Source of the DNA: Sacculina carcini
Taxonomy: Eukaryota > Arthropoda > Thecostraca > Sacculinidae
Assembly: GCA_916048095.2 (NCBI GenBank)
Contig: OU696579.1
Coordinates: forward strand, 6,342,001 to 6,406,000
DNA: 64,000 nucleotides
Reading direction: 5' to 3'
The notes under the pieces were generated by a model, which was not told the origin of the DNA, did no database searches, and saw nothing but the letters and a program-made list of their open reading frames with translations. Position 1 is the stretch's first letter, and every line of letters begins with the position of its first letter. A program made the translations under genes and the position numbers. Below, in pieces: positions 33,959-47,628 of this stretch.

Positions 33959-36900
33959 ATGAGTGTAATTATCAGACTTCAGAATCTGCCGTGGAGTGCC
34001 AACTCCCTAGACATTCGGCAGTTCTTCAAGGGACTGCTCATTCCTGATGGAGGTGTGCATATTGTGGGCGGAGAACATGGAGACGCGTTCATTGCATTTA
34101 GGTAACGGTCGTAATGAGGTCACCAGTCATCACACATTCACACACATGCCACAACATTGTCGTTATTCTACTCATTATGTTCTTTTTATAATGCTCATGT
34201 ATTCGTTTCGGGCCCCTTGGTTAATTTATGACTGGTTCGCGAAAACATTGGGCTCGTGAGGCTCACAATCTCCATTGGTTCCCTGGTTAAATGTGAATTT
34301 TCGTACACGGGTTTGTGTCTATCAGAGGATTATGTTATCATTACCATACGCAATTGTCCCATTATTTGAACTTTTTGACTTGAAAATTGAATACAAGTCT
34401 CAGTTCATTGTAACAAAACACGATTGCACGTATTTATGCTTTATGCGTAGAGTGTTAGTTATTTCAGCGCTCTATTGTAAATTATTTTCAGTGTCTTAAA
34501 ATATAATCGCAATACATGCTCGCAATAAAATCACGATGAACAACACTAAGTTTTATAACCAGTAATATTGGCAGTCGAATGGGCGAAGTAGAATGAAAAC
34601 TATATAATCTTCGATATATCAATTTTGCCTCATTGTGCTGCTATATGGGTTCACCAGTTATACACGGAGTTAATGTGCGACAATAATGGTAGTTTGACAC
34701 AAGGTGAGGTGATTTTACTGCTGCTGTGCACGAGAATCGATGAGCTTGCATTTACTAGTTGAAATGCACGTGGAAGACAATGTGCAGCCACGTGTTAACT
34801 GAGATTGAGAAAGAACACTGCATTAACGTGCTTCATCAATACTAAATATTTCGTTTGGGCCACTCGACTTGACTATGCTGATTGGAAACCTGTATCCGTT
34901 GCCAATGGAATGACACTGACATCGTTTGACCGAAACGAGCAATTTGTACACGGAGAGCGTGCTATTCACCACAACAGTACCCACACACGCACAGACATTC
35001 ACTGAAGACAGTGGGACACGTGACATGAGCCCAGGCGAATGCTGTTCTCTGTGAGCCATGTCATTCACTGTACTCTGCCAATGACCACCGTGTCTGGTGT
35101 GTATGTCCGTCTGCTCGTCAGAGCACGTCATGTATGACACCATCAACACAAAACTATTACATGCATCAAGTCAATTTCATGCATTCAAGTCGTCATAATC
35201 TATGTAAATGTTTGCGGGAAATTATATCGTGGTAATATGCTAAATTGGCTGAACATGTCAGTATTTGCTCTGTTGAAATATTGAGCTCTTAATGTTGTGC
35301 GGTCTGCGCAACGTGGGTAACAGTTGAGTATTAGTTGTGGTACTAGGGATTTACGGACAGAATAGACTTTCCTTTACGGGCAGAATAGACTCATATACGG
35401 ACAGAATAGACTTTACTTGACCTTTTCCTAATTTTGACCGCATTTTCGCACTTTATTTGTGGCCACGAATTTAAATGAGATGTTTTGGTCAGATGAGTAA
35501 CTATTGTCTGGTGATGTTGGAAGGGAGGTTGCCGTAGGAAGTGGATAGTTCTGCAAAAACACCTTTGTTGATTTACGCAAGAGTCCAGTTGAGCCTCTGA
35601 TTATAAAGTCTGAATGACTCAGGATGATACACGATTACACACCTGTATCGGTCACATATGCATCAGCAGCTTCTTACAATGGCTTCTTGCAATATGTACG
35701 TGTATCAACTGTTCACTCGCCGATGCATCGACACACTCATCTCATACGCCATTAGAAAATTATTCAATGATAATATAATTCGCGAAATAATCTCGTTACA
35801 CCATCAAACATCATATTCGTATAATACAAACCTACATCATATTTGTTTTTAATGGGGTCATGGTTGAACATAGTGAAAAACCGTTGCAAAGACATGCTCT
35901 TTAATCTATAATTCCTAATTAATAATACTGTGACTTCTTGAGTTGGTCATTGAATAGTTGTGAGTATATGATGACGGCATGATACTTTATGAAACAAGAT
36001 GTGGCTTGCACTAACTGAATTTGTCTATATTTTTGCGTTTCATACACTGCATATTGGTGTGAAGCTCAAGCGAAGTGTCTTGTTTCTCCAAGTGCTTAGC
36101 TAGTAACACAACCAGACACTCGGTATATTATTGACGGACACATGTACTGCACAACAGTACATTCTGCGTCACATGACTTCTCCGGATGTACCTCTGGTGT
36201 CGTGCAATTTGATGAGTGTACACTGGCTGCAGTGATGTAATGGTCACGCTTCAAAATATTCAGCAACACGAGTGCCTGTTTCGTAGTGGTGAATTTCGCT
36301 GTGACAGCTGTAGCACATAGGTCATTACATTAGGCACATAAGTCGTACATTTGTGTGACGCCACACATTTGTGTGACGCCACACTGACCTCTAGTTTCAT
36401 CAAGATTCTTACATTGGGCAGGCCAGAAAGTTTCCATTCGCTCCGTTATTTCCCATTGACGTATACTATGTTTGTATTAGTGGAGACGTGGAGTTATCAT
36501 GGCATCATATATTAGTGGAGTTATCATGGCAGCAGCTGAATCCCGTTTGGATTACTCCGTGAGACGACCATCATCGGTCGTTTGTAATTACGGTTGAGAG
36601 GCCAGCTGCTACACGGGAAGAAGCCGAAGTTTATTAACAGGTGTGCCCCGTGCAGCCCGCTGCCACCGCAGAACCGACCATCTCCACGCTATGGCGCCAT
36701 AAATACGTAAAACGTATTAAAGGGTCACCTCCCCAGAATGCTTGGCACAACACATGACTGATGTCTAGTACTCATTTACTGCTGAGTGGACAGGGGCAGG
36801 GATTATAGAATTCGCCACAGAAATTCTGCTCCGCCGGGTCACGAGCCCGCTTGTAAGCCGGGTGTGCTAACCACTACACCACGGAGTCCACAAAATCGGT

Positions 36901-39900
36901 CATTAGGCGTGTTCACAATGAGGTATTGGTAGAATTCGTGTGTATTACTCATATGCATTAGGTACCACTGCGATGTGCAGAGCCCACGTAGTGGGTGAAC
37001 GGTGCGCTTATCTTTTGATACAGTCGAAACCGCTTAATGTCGTACCATCGTCAGGTTCCAAAATTTGGCCCTATGTTTAACACATGGTTATAGACCGTTT
37101 ATGTACCGGTTAATGTCGTACTTTTTGTGGTTCCGTATGATAGTTGTCCATACAGATTGAGGTCAGCCAGTTCATGTCCATTGCAAGGGCCCTCTACTGC
37201 GATCAGGGAACAATCTCAAAAATCAGGTAGAAGGAGAAAGAAATTCGATACATTGCGGTGACCAGCAGCAATCTGAGATGGAAGCGCAAGAGATCGAGCA
37301 ATATTGCAAAGGTGGATGAGGCGGTGTTCACGTGGTTTACCAGATGCGCCCGTGAATGGCGGAGTGAGCGGTTGAGATGAATGGGGAATTTGAACCCTCA
37401 ATTGGCCGGCTGAAGCCGCGGGAATGCATAAGATTTGTGAAGACGCAAGGGGAGAAAGCGGTGGCTGATTTGTTATGACAAAATAAATATGCCGCCCAAG
37501 GAGCTGGACGTTTATGCGCCCAGGGACATCTTCAATGCAGACTGGACGGCACTGTTCTATAGAGCGATATATTTATGAAGCAATGGCTTGTGTACTGTGC
37601 ATTATTTTTACATTTATAATACTTGTAAAAATATACCGGCTTATAAACACAAGTATGGAGGCGAAAAATGGCCACAAATGTTGAGTTTGGTTAATGTCAT
37701 ACTCTTTGCAGGTCTAGAGGTTATGACATTAAGCGGTTTCGACTATTGGGATGTACGAAGTAATCAAGCATACATACGGATGCCGATCACTGTCAGACGC
37801 TGGCCAATTTGCTATGCCGGTGCCTTTACGCTACTGCCACTGATGGATCCTCGAATTTACAAAATCAGGATATCGGCATGATTTACGCAGTTCCTCATTC
37901 CGGAAAGAATGATTGTTTCATGATTTCCCTTGTGTTCTATGGGTTTAGGGTTGGAGTGCAAGTGTTTTTCAAAGGTGGAAAGGTATAGAAATGTAGGAAT
38001 TCGCGAAGACGCGTTTCCATGTCGGGTATATTGGACACTGGATATCAGCCACGATCAGTGGGCTGATTTACACTGACACTGATAAATATGACAATGGAAG
38101 AAACGACAAACGCTGTGAGCAGCACGTGGTTGGCACCTCGGTCACCACCGTGCTTTTGCACATGATGTTCGCTACTACCGTGGGGCTCAGACTGTAACCG
38201 GCACTTAGACTCATCCGCTTATTGTTAATGATCCGGGCGGTTCACGGGATGTTTACAGATGTCAGATGCGTTTTATATTCTCCAGACTGTCTAATACTCT
38301 GCGTGTGTTAATTTTGCCAACTCGATTTCTACACTGTTGAGTATGAGCATGGTGAATATTTGAGAGTGGTTTGGAAAGATACGTTCTTAGTGGACACGTT
38401 GTTCTTGGTGATCTACATTCGTGGGTGAGATGCATAGGATATGTATTAAAGTGCCAGTCTAGATTATCTGGGCATGTCAGGACAGGGTAATCAATCACCA
38501 ATTGAATGTATTATACTCTTAATGAGGAATCACGATTCGTTCTACTATTCGGTTGCATTAGGACTGGCTGACACGGGTATTGGTCATACAGTGATTTGTC
38601 TGCTGCCCATCTGCACTGCTGAAGTTAAAGCATACTGCACTGCTGCTGAAGAAGTTACGGCGCAATTGTTGCACGTGCAAATGCCACGTGCGCTTACAAA
38701 CTTACACTTAACTGGACTCTGTTGTGAATTATAAAGTAATTTCATCACCGAATCATACAGTCAGCCCTTTGACCGAAATATTGAGGGACGCTTAAAATTG
38801 ATATGCAGTAGGTTAGCCGGCTTCAAGGTGAACCTTGTCGGGGTCTACGGATTTATATGCTCTTGATTTCTAAACGTGCTCACACTGAAACGAACGTCAG
38901 ACGGCAACGAATTCCTGGGATATGAGCACTCCGTATTTTACGCACGCTATGACACCAGCTCAAACTTGTATTAACCCGCATGTCGTGATTTTGCTGTCAT
39001 GCTGTTGTTTCGCACACATCCAATTCCACAGTATGCTAATCGCATTTGATCTTCCGGGAACATCTGGACCCTCTGGATCTCTCGATTCATCCACCTGTGG
39101 CCTGGACGCCTGCTCTGGATGGCGTCATTACGGCATGCCGTCAAGTGCTGCTTTCGAGCATAGACTGCATAACGCACGAAGTGGCGGTGGTTGGACAGCC
39201 GCAAGTGAACCAGCAGTAAATTTAAGCCCATTTTTCTCCGTCGGTGGTCGTACACCACTACTGCTGCTTCACTGGTTACCTATGCCGAAAATCCAGGCCC
39301 GAAACGTCCACTTGCTGTGCTCACTCCTCGAGATTCTAATATTTATCGATCAGCTGATATCCTGGTACGTTTTGCTTCCGCGGATGGTGTCTGTGAAATG
39401 CTGATGTAGCTCAACTTCTAATGAGCGGACTTCACCTGGGGCTTCGTTGCCTGGGTGGCAGTTCCATTGACCAAGAAACATACATTTACACGCTGTTGAA
39501 ATAAAATGCATTGTTATTTTGTAAATTTCCGACGACCCGCAACGTTCACGCTTGTGCCGATATACAAAAGCAACTGAGTTCAGGACTACGATGTGCAATA
39601 CGCTATCACAGTGAAGCGTATTCTCCCACTATCGATCAAACATCCGTTCCTCGCTGCACTACACTCGTCTTTTCATGCCAAGCTGCTTTCCACACGCGTG
39701 GGAGAGAGAAAAAGAGTTATCGTCAACACGCACAGGAAGAAGCTGGGATTAGTGTGGTGTTTATTGCGAATTTGTATTTGGGCTCAGCGCTGGTTTGCTA
39801 TGACAAGTACCACACGTTTGATGTGCTTCTGGTTGGTCTCGCTATTGAAGCCAGCCGATGTCCAACACATGAAACTCTGGGTCGGCTAAAAATTCGTTTG

Positions 39901-42900
39901 GTTACAATTTGTAGCGTCTATGCGTCTACTACGTTCAATGTTACACGCTTGGTCAATCCCCTAGTTAGGACACAATGAGTATCTGAACGATTAATGCAAA
40001 CTCAAATACAGGTTTGGCGTCAGGGGTTTTCCGGTGGGAGGATATGAGAAAACATGGGGCTCGGCGTAACATTTCGAGGAAATACACTCGAAATGTTCAT
40101 GGTCAGGATTGTTCGGGGCTCTGTTCCACTGCTCAATTGTATCATTAAATTGTGTATGTGTGAGTAGACGATATCTTAGCATCTTCGTTGTCGGATCGAT
40201 ACACGCACACACGGTCATTGCCTGTTTTCCGGTATACCGATATCGATTTGACGGGCTTTCCATATGGTTTAATGGTTCCATGCGTTTGGTCCTTTGTCGT
40301 GTTTTCGTCATTCTAACCTAGTTTATGACTTGATGATTGACTCCCACAGCCAGCAACGTAGAATTCGAGAGGAAAATCTCTTGTTTTCGTAGATATTACG
40401 CTAGATGAGATGTGTGTTGTATTCGTGCCGTTCTTGTTTTGCCATTGACAGTGGCGTAGCTAGGAGGGGACGCCCATCCTCAAAACCTCCCCTCGGTGCA
40501 TGTGAGTGTGTCTGGTTGTATCGCACTTACTAAATCTTGCAAGAACAAGTGTGGTAGTAACCACAGAGATGGTTCAAGCAAATCTCTTCCAAATGCTATA
40601 AAATTAATATAGGAAACAATACATACAGAAGAAAAGAAAAAAGTTTATACACTGTACAGACATGTTCGAGAAGTGCTCCTGGAAGTCGCATATACATTAA
40701 TATGTATTTACTTGAACGCTGCCCGCTGAATGCAATCTGTTCGCCACTGAGCACTTGCACGCACCTGCATGCGTTGTACAAGCGCCCGCTGCACATGCGC
40801 CTGACATCCCGGCACACAGACATGCACACCAACACAATTTGGTTGCTGTGTTCTATCATGTTTCCATAGATACGTAGATATTTTTATTTAGCAACTAGCG
40901 ACAGATTGCGCACTTGTCGCTAGTTGATCCGCATTACGTACGTCTCATTACTTCGTCGCCATCTTATTGGGATTATTGTTGTGAACCTATTAAATTTGAA
41001 AGTATTTTAAATCCGAAATGAACCGTAGGCGGCTATCACAAAACAGGAGCCAAAGCAAGTCAAATTAGCTTTGAAGCTCAGCAGTTTAACATCTTTGACA
41101 TTGTTGGCTCGTATATAGCAAGGTTCATTTGACTAATCCTGCTTTTGGCAGCGGTTGGACTTTTAACATTTTGTGGAAGCCAGAGCCGTAGCAACCGCCC
41201 CCTGTACCCCCGGCCGGGGGGGTCGAGTGTTGAGGGGCCCCGTTGCTTCACGTATGACATACAAATTTATCATATTTTTGGCCTTTACTTTTTTGCTAAG
41301 ATGTTTTCACCTGAGCTTGTATTATGTGATTATGTATAATAAGTAAATTAATTATTTGATGGTTTATTCATAAGGGGGCCCCAAGTGTTGCCTTCGGGGG
41401 GCCCCTAGTGTTGCCTTCGGGAGCCCCTAGTGTTGCCTTCGGGGGGCCTCTAGTGTTGCCTTCGGGGGGGGGGGGCTCGTAAGTCCTCGCAACGGCTCTG
41501 GTGGAAGCACACACGTCGACCCAACACGCTCACAAATAAACACAAAAATCGCGAGTATAGCTTAAACACAAACGCACGCGAACGAACAAACGCTCATGCA
41601 GCCATTGCTGCATTTTCTTGTGAACTGTTGAATCAGCACAATTGAGAATACGAATGAGCGCGTTTTTTACAAGTTGAGTTTTTATCCACTTTGTGATACA
41701 GTCTAACAACGTGCATTTTACTTTCACTTACGCGCACAGACGCACATGGACACACACACACAATGCGCACACTAATGGTTGCAGTTGTGTATGTGAGTGT
41801 TTGAGTGTATGTGTGGCCGCTCCGCTGATGCAAAATTGTGCAAGTACAAATATCAGAAATGATACTGTGTCATTCTTGCAGGGAAGTTCCGAGCAATCGC
41901 TCAGCTGAATGACACAGTGTATAGACTCAATTTGTTAAACAATCACTGATAGGAAAATTAATGTGAATTACAAATACAATATTGGTAAGCTACAAACACA
42001 GACTAATAGACACTTCTGGAACAGGTACATACACGACGATGTACATAATTAAACACTTCGTTTTGCTACACGCTCTGTCCGCCGCTGCAAACGCTCTCTG
42101 CCCACTTGTATGTTCATGGAATTCGGCACACAGACACTCACACCATTACAACGTGTGTTTATGCGGACACAGACGTACGCTGTCTTTTATCTAAAGTAAA
42201 ATCAGTTCTGTTAGGCCCTACCACAGAGCTAATTTACGTTTGTGGATATCGAGTCGACAGTGTGCTCTCACACATGAGAACTGTGAAAAATTCAACTGCT
42301 GCTATAAGCGGGATCAGTGAAGTTATCCTTGCTATTCAAACGATATCCTAGCCAACGATATGAAAGAAGGGATGGCGTATGTTCTGCAGGCCGGTGCACC
42401 CCTTAAACACCAATTATCATCATCATCATATGAAAGATGTTGAGCTGTTGACGAGCAATGCAATTTTGGTTCAAGTTTGATACTGGTTTGTGATAGCCGC
42501 TTACCGTTGATTCACGGTTAAAATAAGTATAAATTTAAGTACAGTCGACATTCCACATAACGGACCTCGAAATAGTGGAACAATTCATTGGTCCCGAACA
42601 AAGGCATTTCTAATACTTGTTCACTCCTCCAAAGAGCTGGATTTAAACATCCAAATAGCGGAATGATAGATTGGTCTCCACTATAGCACATATATCACTA
42701 TATACCTGAGCAACCACACATACACACACACATACAAACTCGCATACATATACAAACACATACACACAGGCAGTGGCGGCGCCAGGATTTTTCCTATAGG
42801 AGGGCTAAGGAAAAAGTTGAAGGGGCTTGGCGAAGCATGAATAGCTACACTCGAACGCTTACTACATAATATTATAATAATGGACTGGGGCACACTGATT

Positions 42901-45900
42901 CATTCCTCGAACTTTAACCAAAATTACAGGGCTTCATTTACAGTGGTAAGAAATTTTAATGTCCATGGTTATGATTTTTGGGGGGCTCCAGCCCCGGCAA
43001 GTCCCCCTTGGCGCCGCCACTGCACACAGGCACACAATGTGCATGTGCATTCGTGCATAGTGGACCTCTGAGAGATACCTGTGAATGAGATGAGTGGAAA
43101 CGGGATATTTGACGCTTGCATTCTGCTGCATTTTGAGTGTGTCTGTGTATGTGCGGGTGAGTCTATGAGTAACCCAACCCACGTTAAATCCCACGTTGAT
43201 AATGAACTGTTGGCTACATGAGGGTTTGTTTGTTGCGCTTGATTTACGGTTCAAAAGTGCATTGAAATTTAATAGGTGTATAACATAATTAAGTGAATAA
43301 GTATACTTATAAGTATTTCAAATAGGATGCCCACGAAGCTACGAGACGCACACTGTGGGGATCTACTAGCGACAATCACCGCACGAAGTGCAGAATTTGT
43401 CGTTAGTATTTATATATAGATAGAGCTGGTATTGGAAAGCCTGTCTAAAATATTCCATATTGACGTATGAAGTGGATGAGAGCAATGTGAATTTGAAACG
43501 CGTAATAACGTGAGCTCCACTGTAGTTAACAAATAGAACAAAAATTTATGGATAGATTTACTTGTCTCCAGCAATGTGGGGTCGGGTAAAGCAGGAGTTC
43601 AGATACAAAGTAGTTTCACAAGACACAAATACTGCGGAATATCTGACAGATAAGCACGGAATTAATTATTAACGATCTACAAACACTATTCTGTCTGGGA
43701 GTTGTTTGGAGAAGGCGCGCAGTCTGCATGCCTGCATGTGTGTGTGTGTGCGCGTGTGCGTGTATGTGCAGTTCCGATGAGGACGCCCGTGTGGCCATGA
43801 TGAAGACGGGCGGCTTGTTGCACGGAGCCGCCGTCAAGCTGTTGCTCAGCTCGCGCTCGGAAATGCAGCGAGTTATCGACACCGCTCGCCAGGTGGCGCT
43901 GGCCGCAGCAGCACAACAGCAACAGCAGCAGGCAGTAGCACTTGCCATTGAAAAGCCCGTGATGGTGCCTCCATCGGCCACCCCCGTCATTCAGCCTGTC
44001 ATTCAACCGCCGGCCCCCGTTCCTGCTGTGCCAGTCGTGTCCCAGCCAGCACTGGCCAGCAGTATGAACAATAACAGCACTAGCTCGCGTCACAGCACCA
44101 ACGACCTGGAGATCATCGAGGTGAAGCAGGTTTGTGAGCCGAGACGACGCAGTTAACACGCGACAACACCGTCGCTCATGTGACACCGTCAACGCGCCGT
44201 GCACTCTGGCTGAATATAACCATGCATTCATACTCACTGACACACACATACACACACATATTTTTTTTATCTGACCGAAAGCACACTTTTACCACGAAAG
44301 TGTAAACAATGAGAGAAAACGGCATTAAATAGACAAGGGGCACAATGCAGCAAAATGACTGAGAAAGTTGGAAAAATGAGTGTAAAAATAGAAGAAATGG
44401 TCATAGTTTAGTATCAGTAGTTTAGTTTGGTGGAGGCGCCAGGGGGGGTTGGCTGAAGCTTCCCAAAATGTGCTGTGTCCCCCAAAAATCCTGATTCTGA
44501 ACATTTTGAGTGTAGTTTCTCATGTTTCGTCAAGCCCCATCGATTTTTTTCCTTAGCCCCCCTCCCCGCCTCACTCAGGAGAAATGCTGGCGCTGCCACT
44601 GGCTCCCAGGTCGTTGCACTGCTGGACACATTGCTGGACGAATGTCGTGTGTGTGTGTGTGTGGCAGGCTGACAAGGAAGACGTGTATCGTTCTCGCCGC
44701 AGTCCAGTCGGCACTTCATCGTCGTCACGTCGTCGCAGCACGCGCAGTCGCTCGAGGTCGTTGCCGACGCGCGACGGACGACGTCCAGAACGCCGACCTG
44801 ACCGACGCCGCGGCCACCGCAGCAGATCACGTGACCGTCGTGGCGAGCGTTCATCGCGTCGCGATCGTCGCAGTCGATCGCGCGATCATAGCGATCAGGG
44901 AGCGCGCGGCTCGCGACGTCGCCGCAACAACAGCTCCAACGGTAACTGGTCGCGTCGTGGATCACCGCCGCCGCCGCCTTCGTCGTCGTCGCGTCATCAC
45001 GCGTCAGATCAGCCGCGTCGCCGCTCGCAGGACGGCCAGGACCAGGCGCGCATCAGGGCTCACTTGCAGCAGCTGGCCGGCGGCAGCGGAGGAGGCAATG
45101 CGGCGACGACGCCTGTACGCAGCGGTCTGCTGGGAGATCGGCCGGCGCCCGACGGACACCACGTGTACACGCCGGTCGCCAACGCACCGGCCGCCGACAC
45201 CATCACCGACAGCGTGCGACTCACGCGCCTGCCGACGGCCATCAACTACCGCGACGTGCGCGAGTTCATGCGAGGACTGCACATTCGCGCCATCAAGCTG
45301 GTGAAAGACGAGGCGCGACGTGTCATCTGCGCCGCCGTTCAGATGACGTCCGTGTCGGAGACTGCGGCGGCCGTGTTGCGCAGCGGTCGCGTCATGCACA
45401 GTCACGCTGTGCACGTGCAGCCCATCACCAGCGCCGAGTTTGAGGACGTTGTCGACAATTACCAGCGGCCGGCGGCCAGCAGCGGCGGTGACAGTGTCAA
45501 CGGAGCCCTCCACGCTGCACCACTGACGTCCACAACGACAGACGCGCCGGCCGACGCCGGTCTCTCGTTCCTGCAGCAACAGCAGAAGATGCCAGGCGAG
45601 CAGCAGCAGCAATACGATGTGGAGGCGGCCTCTGCGGCTGTGTTCGACGCGGCGGCCGAATGTGTCGTCGACGAGCTGGACCCCTCGGCCGGCATGGCTG
45701 CGTCCTACTGCGGCCACGACTATGAGTCGCCGTACTACCAGGCGGCCTCCTCCGGCGCCGGTCTGCCGCCGCTCTCGCTGCCGCATCAGCACGCAGGCGG
45801 CGCCATGTGCAATGGCAACTCGGCCGTCTTTTACGACGAGGACGCCGAGGCGGCCGGCATGGAGGCGGCTGCGTGGCGAGGCATGAGGCCTGCGGTAGCA

Positions 45901-47238
45901 CCGCTGCCGTTCCCCGGGCGAGGCATGCGACTGCCGGGCGGTGCGATTCGCGCTCGACTCGACGGCCCAGTGAACGGGTTCGGCCGCGGCGGCGTGCGAG
46001 GACCACCTCCGTTCTCGGCGCGCGGATTTATGCGCGGCCCTCGTCCGGCAGGAGGTCCCCCGCGAGGCTCGTGGCCTCCAGTGCGCGGCGGAGGACCGCT
46101 CAACGTGGCGTTTGCGCGTGTCGGTAATGTGCCGTATCAGGTGCGACCAGAGAGCCTGCACGAGCTGCTGGCGCCGTTCCCCTACCAGGAGTTTATCATT
46201 GAGCACGAGCCGGGCCAGCCGCACCGACGCACCGGCCTCGCCTACGTGGTGTTCAACTCGGTCGATGTGGCGACGGCGGCCATCGAGCGACTCAGCGGCT
46301 GTCTGCTGGGCCAGCGACCGGTCGAGTTGCGTCTGTGTCCGCAGCGAGTGTACGGTGAGTGTGCGCGCCTGCAGCACCAGCCTCCCTATAAGGCGGCTTT
46401 CTTCGGCCCTCCCTCTGCCTCGCTGCCGCCGCCACCGCCGGCGTCGTCGTCGGCACAGCAGCAAACGGCGCCCTCATCGTCGTCTGACAATCAGTCGAGT
46501 GTCGCCGCCGCCGCTGCCTCCTCTTGCTCCGAGGTGTTGCAGCTGACGGGCGTCTTGTCGTCAGCCAGTGAGGCTGCCGTTGTTGAGCTGGTGCTGACTG
46601 CAACGTGCGGCCGTCTGCAGCCTCGGCGCGTGCATATTGCCGCCGCCGCCGCCGCCACCACAGCCAATGCCGAGAACACAGGCGCCGAGGGTCAGGTGCT
46701 GGTCTACTGTGAGTTCGCCAGCGAGGCGGACGTGCAGCACGCGGCCAGCATGTGCGACGGCGCGCAGATGTCCGACGGCGCTGTAGTGGCGGCCAGTGTG
46801 GTGCCAGCGCGAGTTATGTTCTCGTCACTGCACGCCAGCAGCGGCGCAGTGATGGACGCCGGCCAGACAGCGGCGGCGACCGCGGCGGCAGGCGGTCAGA
46901 GCGGCAATGCAAAGGACGGCGACGCCACCACTGGCACAGGCGGCGGCGGCGTGCAGGAAGTGATTGACACGGGCGCGCTGCTCGACTCGTTTGGACGGCC
47001 CGGTTCCGTGGTGGCCATCTCGAATCTGTCAACGACCGCCTCCACCGAACACCTGCTGCACGCGCTGGCCAAGTACCGGCTGGGTCCCGACCAGGTGATC
47101 CGGCGCTACGACGCCGACGGACGGCCGACGGGCGACGCGCGGGTGGCGTTCGACTGCGCCGCCGACGCGCAACACGCCGTCGCTGATATGACCGGTGTAA
47201 ACGTGCTCGGACAGCAAATCTTCCTCAACGTGATCTAG
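33959..47238 (+). CDS. RBM12: RBM12/SWAN-type RNA-binding protein, five RRMs plus RS-rich region, 1023 aa, 3 exons
   Basis: Exons: 33959-34101, 43772-44129, 44668-47238 (TAG), phases consistent across a 9.7-kb first intron. RRM1 (residues 1-85) is the closest match to RBM12: an IRLQNLPW start, [11 protein letters not shown], then [13 protein letters not shown] after the junction. Exon 3 opens with an Arg/Ser-rich region (about 175-250), followed by RRM2 (about 348-422), an Ala/Gln/Pro-rich and RG-rich stretch (45900-46100), RRM3 (about 645-727), a degenerate RRM4 (about 789-888) and the C-terminal RRM5 (about 947-1023), which ends the protein as in RBM12. The family is nuclear and RNA-binding; its exact role is poorly known. 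The strong RS tract suggests a splicing link (inference). One 2.57-kb, GC-rich exon carries 84 percent of the protein. A related hnRNP F/H-like name is possible but the RRM1 match and the terminal RRM favour RBM12. Confidence 0.9.
36597..36890 (-). mobile_element. tRNA-Val-like SINE, copy 5 (minus strand)
   Basis: Reverse-strand copy in RBM12 intron 1. It reads from ACCACTACACCACGGAG (head, reversed) back to GCTGCTACACGGGAAGAAG (3' part, reversed). Confidence 0.8.
37021..37744 (+). mobile_element. Internally deleted relative of the pogo/Tigger element
   Basis: Same terminal repeats (CAGTCGAAACCGCTTAATG at 37021; its reverse complement at 37724-37744), TA before the left end, and short interior segments shared with the 31-kb copy (AGGGAACAATCTCA, TTCAATGCAGACTGGACGG). 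Non-autonomous; in RBM12 intron 1. Confidence 0.75.
41181..41500. mobile_element. hAT-type MITE (CAGAGCCGT ends) with internal tandem repeat
   Basis: 320 bp, inverted ends CAGAGCCGT, perfect 8-bp duplication GTGGAAGC at 41173-41180 and 41501-41508. The right half holds about four copies of a 20-22-bp unit (CCCCTAGTGTTGCCTTCGGG). Confidence 0.83.
42771..43022. mobile_element. hAT-type MITE with perfect 8-bp target duplication
   Basis: 252 bp with inverted ends CAGTGGCGGCGCCA; CACACAGG duplicated at 42763-42770 and 43023-43030. No coding capacity. Confidence 0.85.
44427..44601. mobile_element. MITE of the CAGTGGCGGCGCC family beside RBM12 exon 3
   Basis: Ends GGAGGCGCCAGG and GCTGGCGCTGCCACTG; interior matches the 42771 copy. 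It ends 66 bp before the exon 3 acceptor. Partial relatives lie at about 18318-18430 and 40010-40120. Confidence 0.6.
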
Positions 47239-47245
47239 TTGTCCT

Positions 47246-47291
<46 letters not shown>

Positions 47292-47554
47292 ATACACATA
47301 CACACACACAGGGTCTATGTCGTTGCGTTTATGTCTGGGAGAACTTGCTCGTTTTGTGGTTTGTGCTCTGTATAAACGTGTGGACAGTAGTGATTATACT
47401 TGTTAACACACACACACACGCATGTATATTGACGTCGTTTTTCACTGGCTCTACTTTGTTTGCTATGTTTGTCGTTCAGTCATTAGTTTGGAACGTCGTT
47501 GTTCTGTGTATCAGCAGAGGAGGTGTTGTACTGTGTATGTGTATGCGCTGTAGG

Positions 47555-47560
<6 letters not shown>

Positions 47561-47626
<66 letters not shown>
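47561..47626. repeat. (GT)n microsatellite downstream of RBM12
   Basis: About 33 GT units in the presumed 3' UTR or flank; a (CA)n run (47250-47310) follows the stop codon. Confidence 0.95.

Positions 47627-47628
<2 letters not shown>

Larger units (their letters stand above)
34102..43771. other. RBM12 intron 1 (9.7 kb)
   Basis: Contains SINE copy 5, the deleted pogo copy, MITEs at 41181 and 42771, a three-fold ACGGACAGAATAGACTTT-type tandem at 35350-35415, and a partial MITE at 40010. Open frames at 38922-39404 and 39511-39978 match nothing I know and have no clear splice context. Confidence 0.55.

Noticed and set aside
38922-39978. Two open frames of about 155-160 codons in RBM12 intron 1.
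   Set aside because: No recognisable domain, no convincing splice or promoter context, and base composition like the surrounding intron.
45004-46464. A 486-codon open frame antisense to RBM12 exon 3.
   Set aside because: It is a shadow of a GC-rich coding exon; its product is Arg/His-rich low complexity with no domain, whereas the sense strand encodes clear RRMs.
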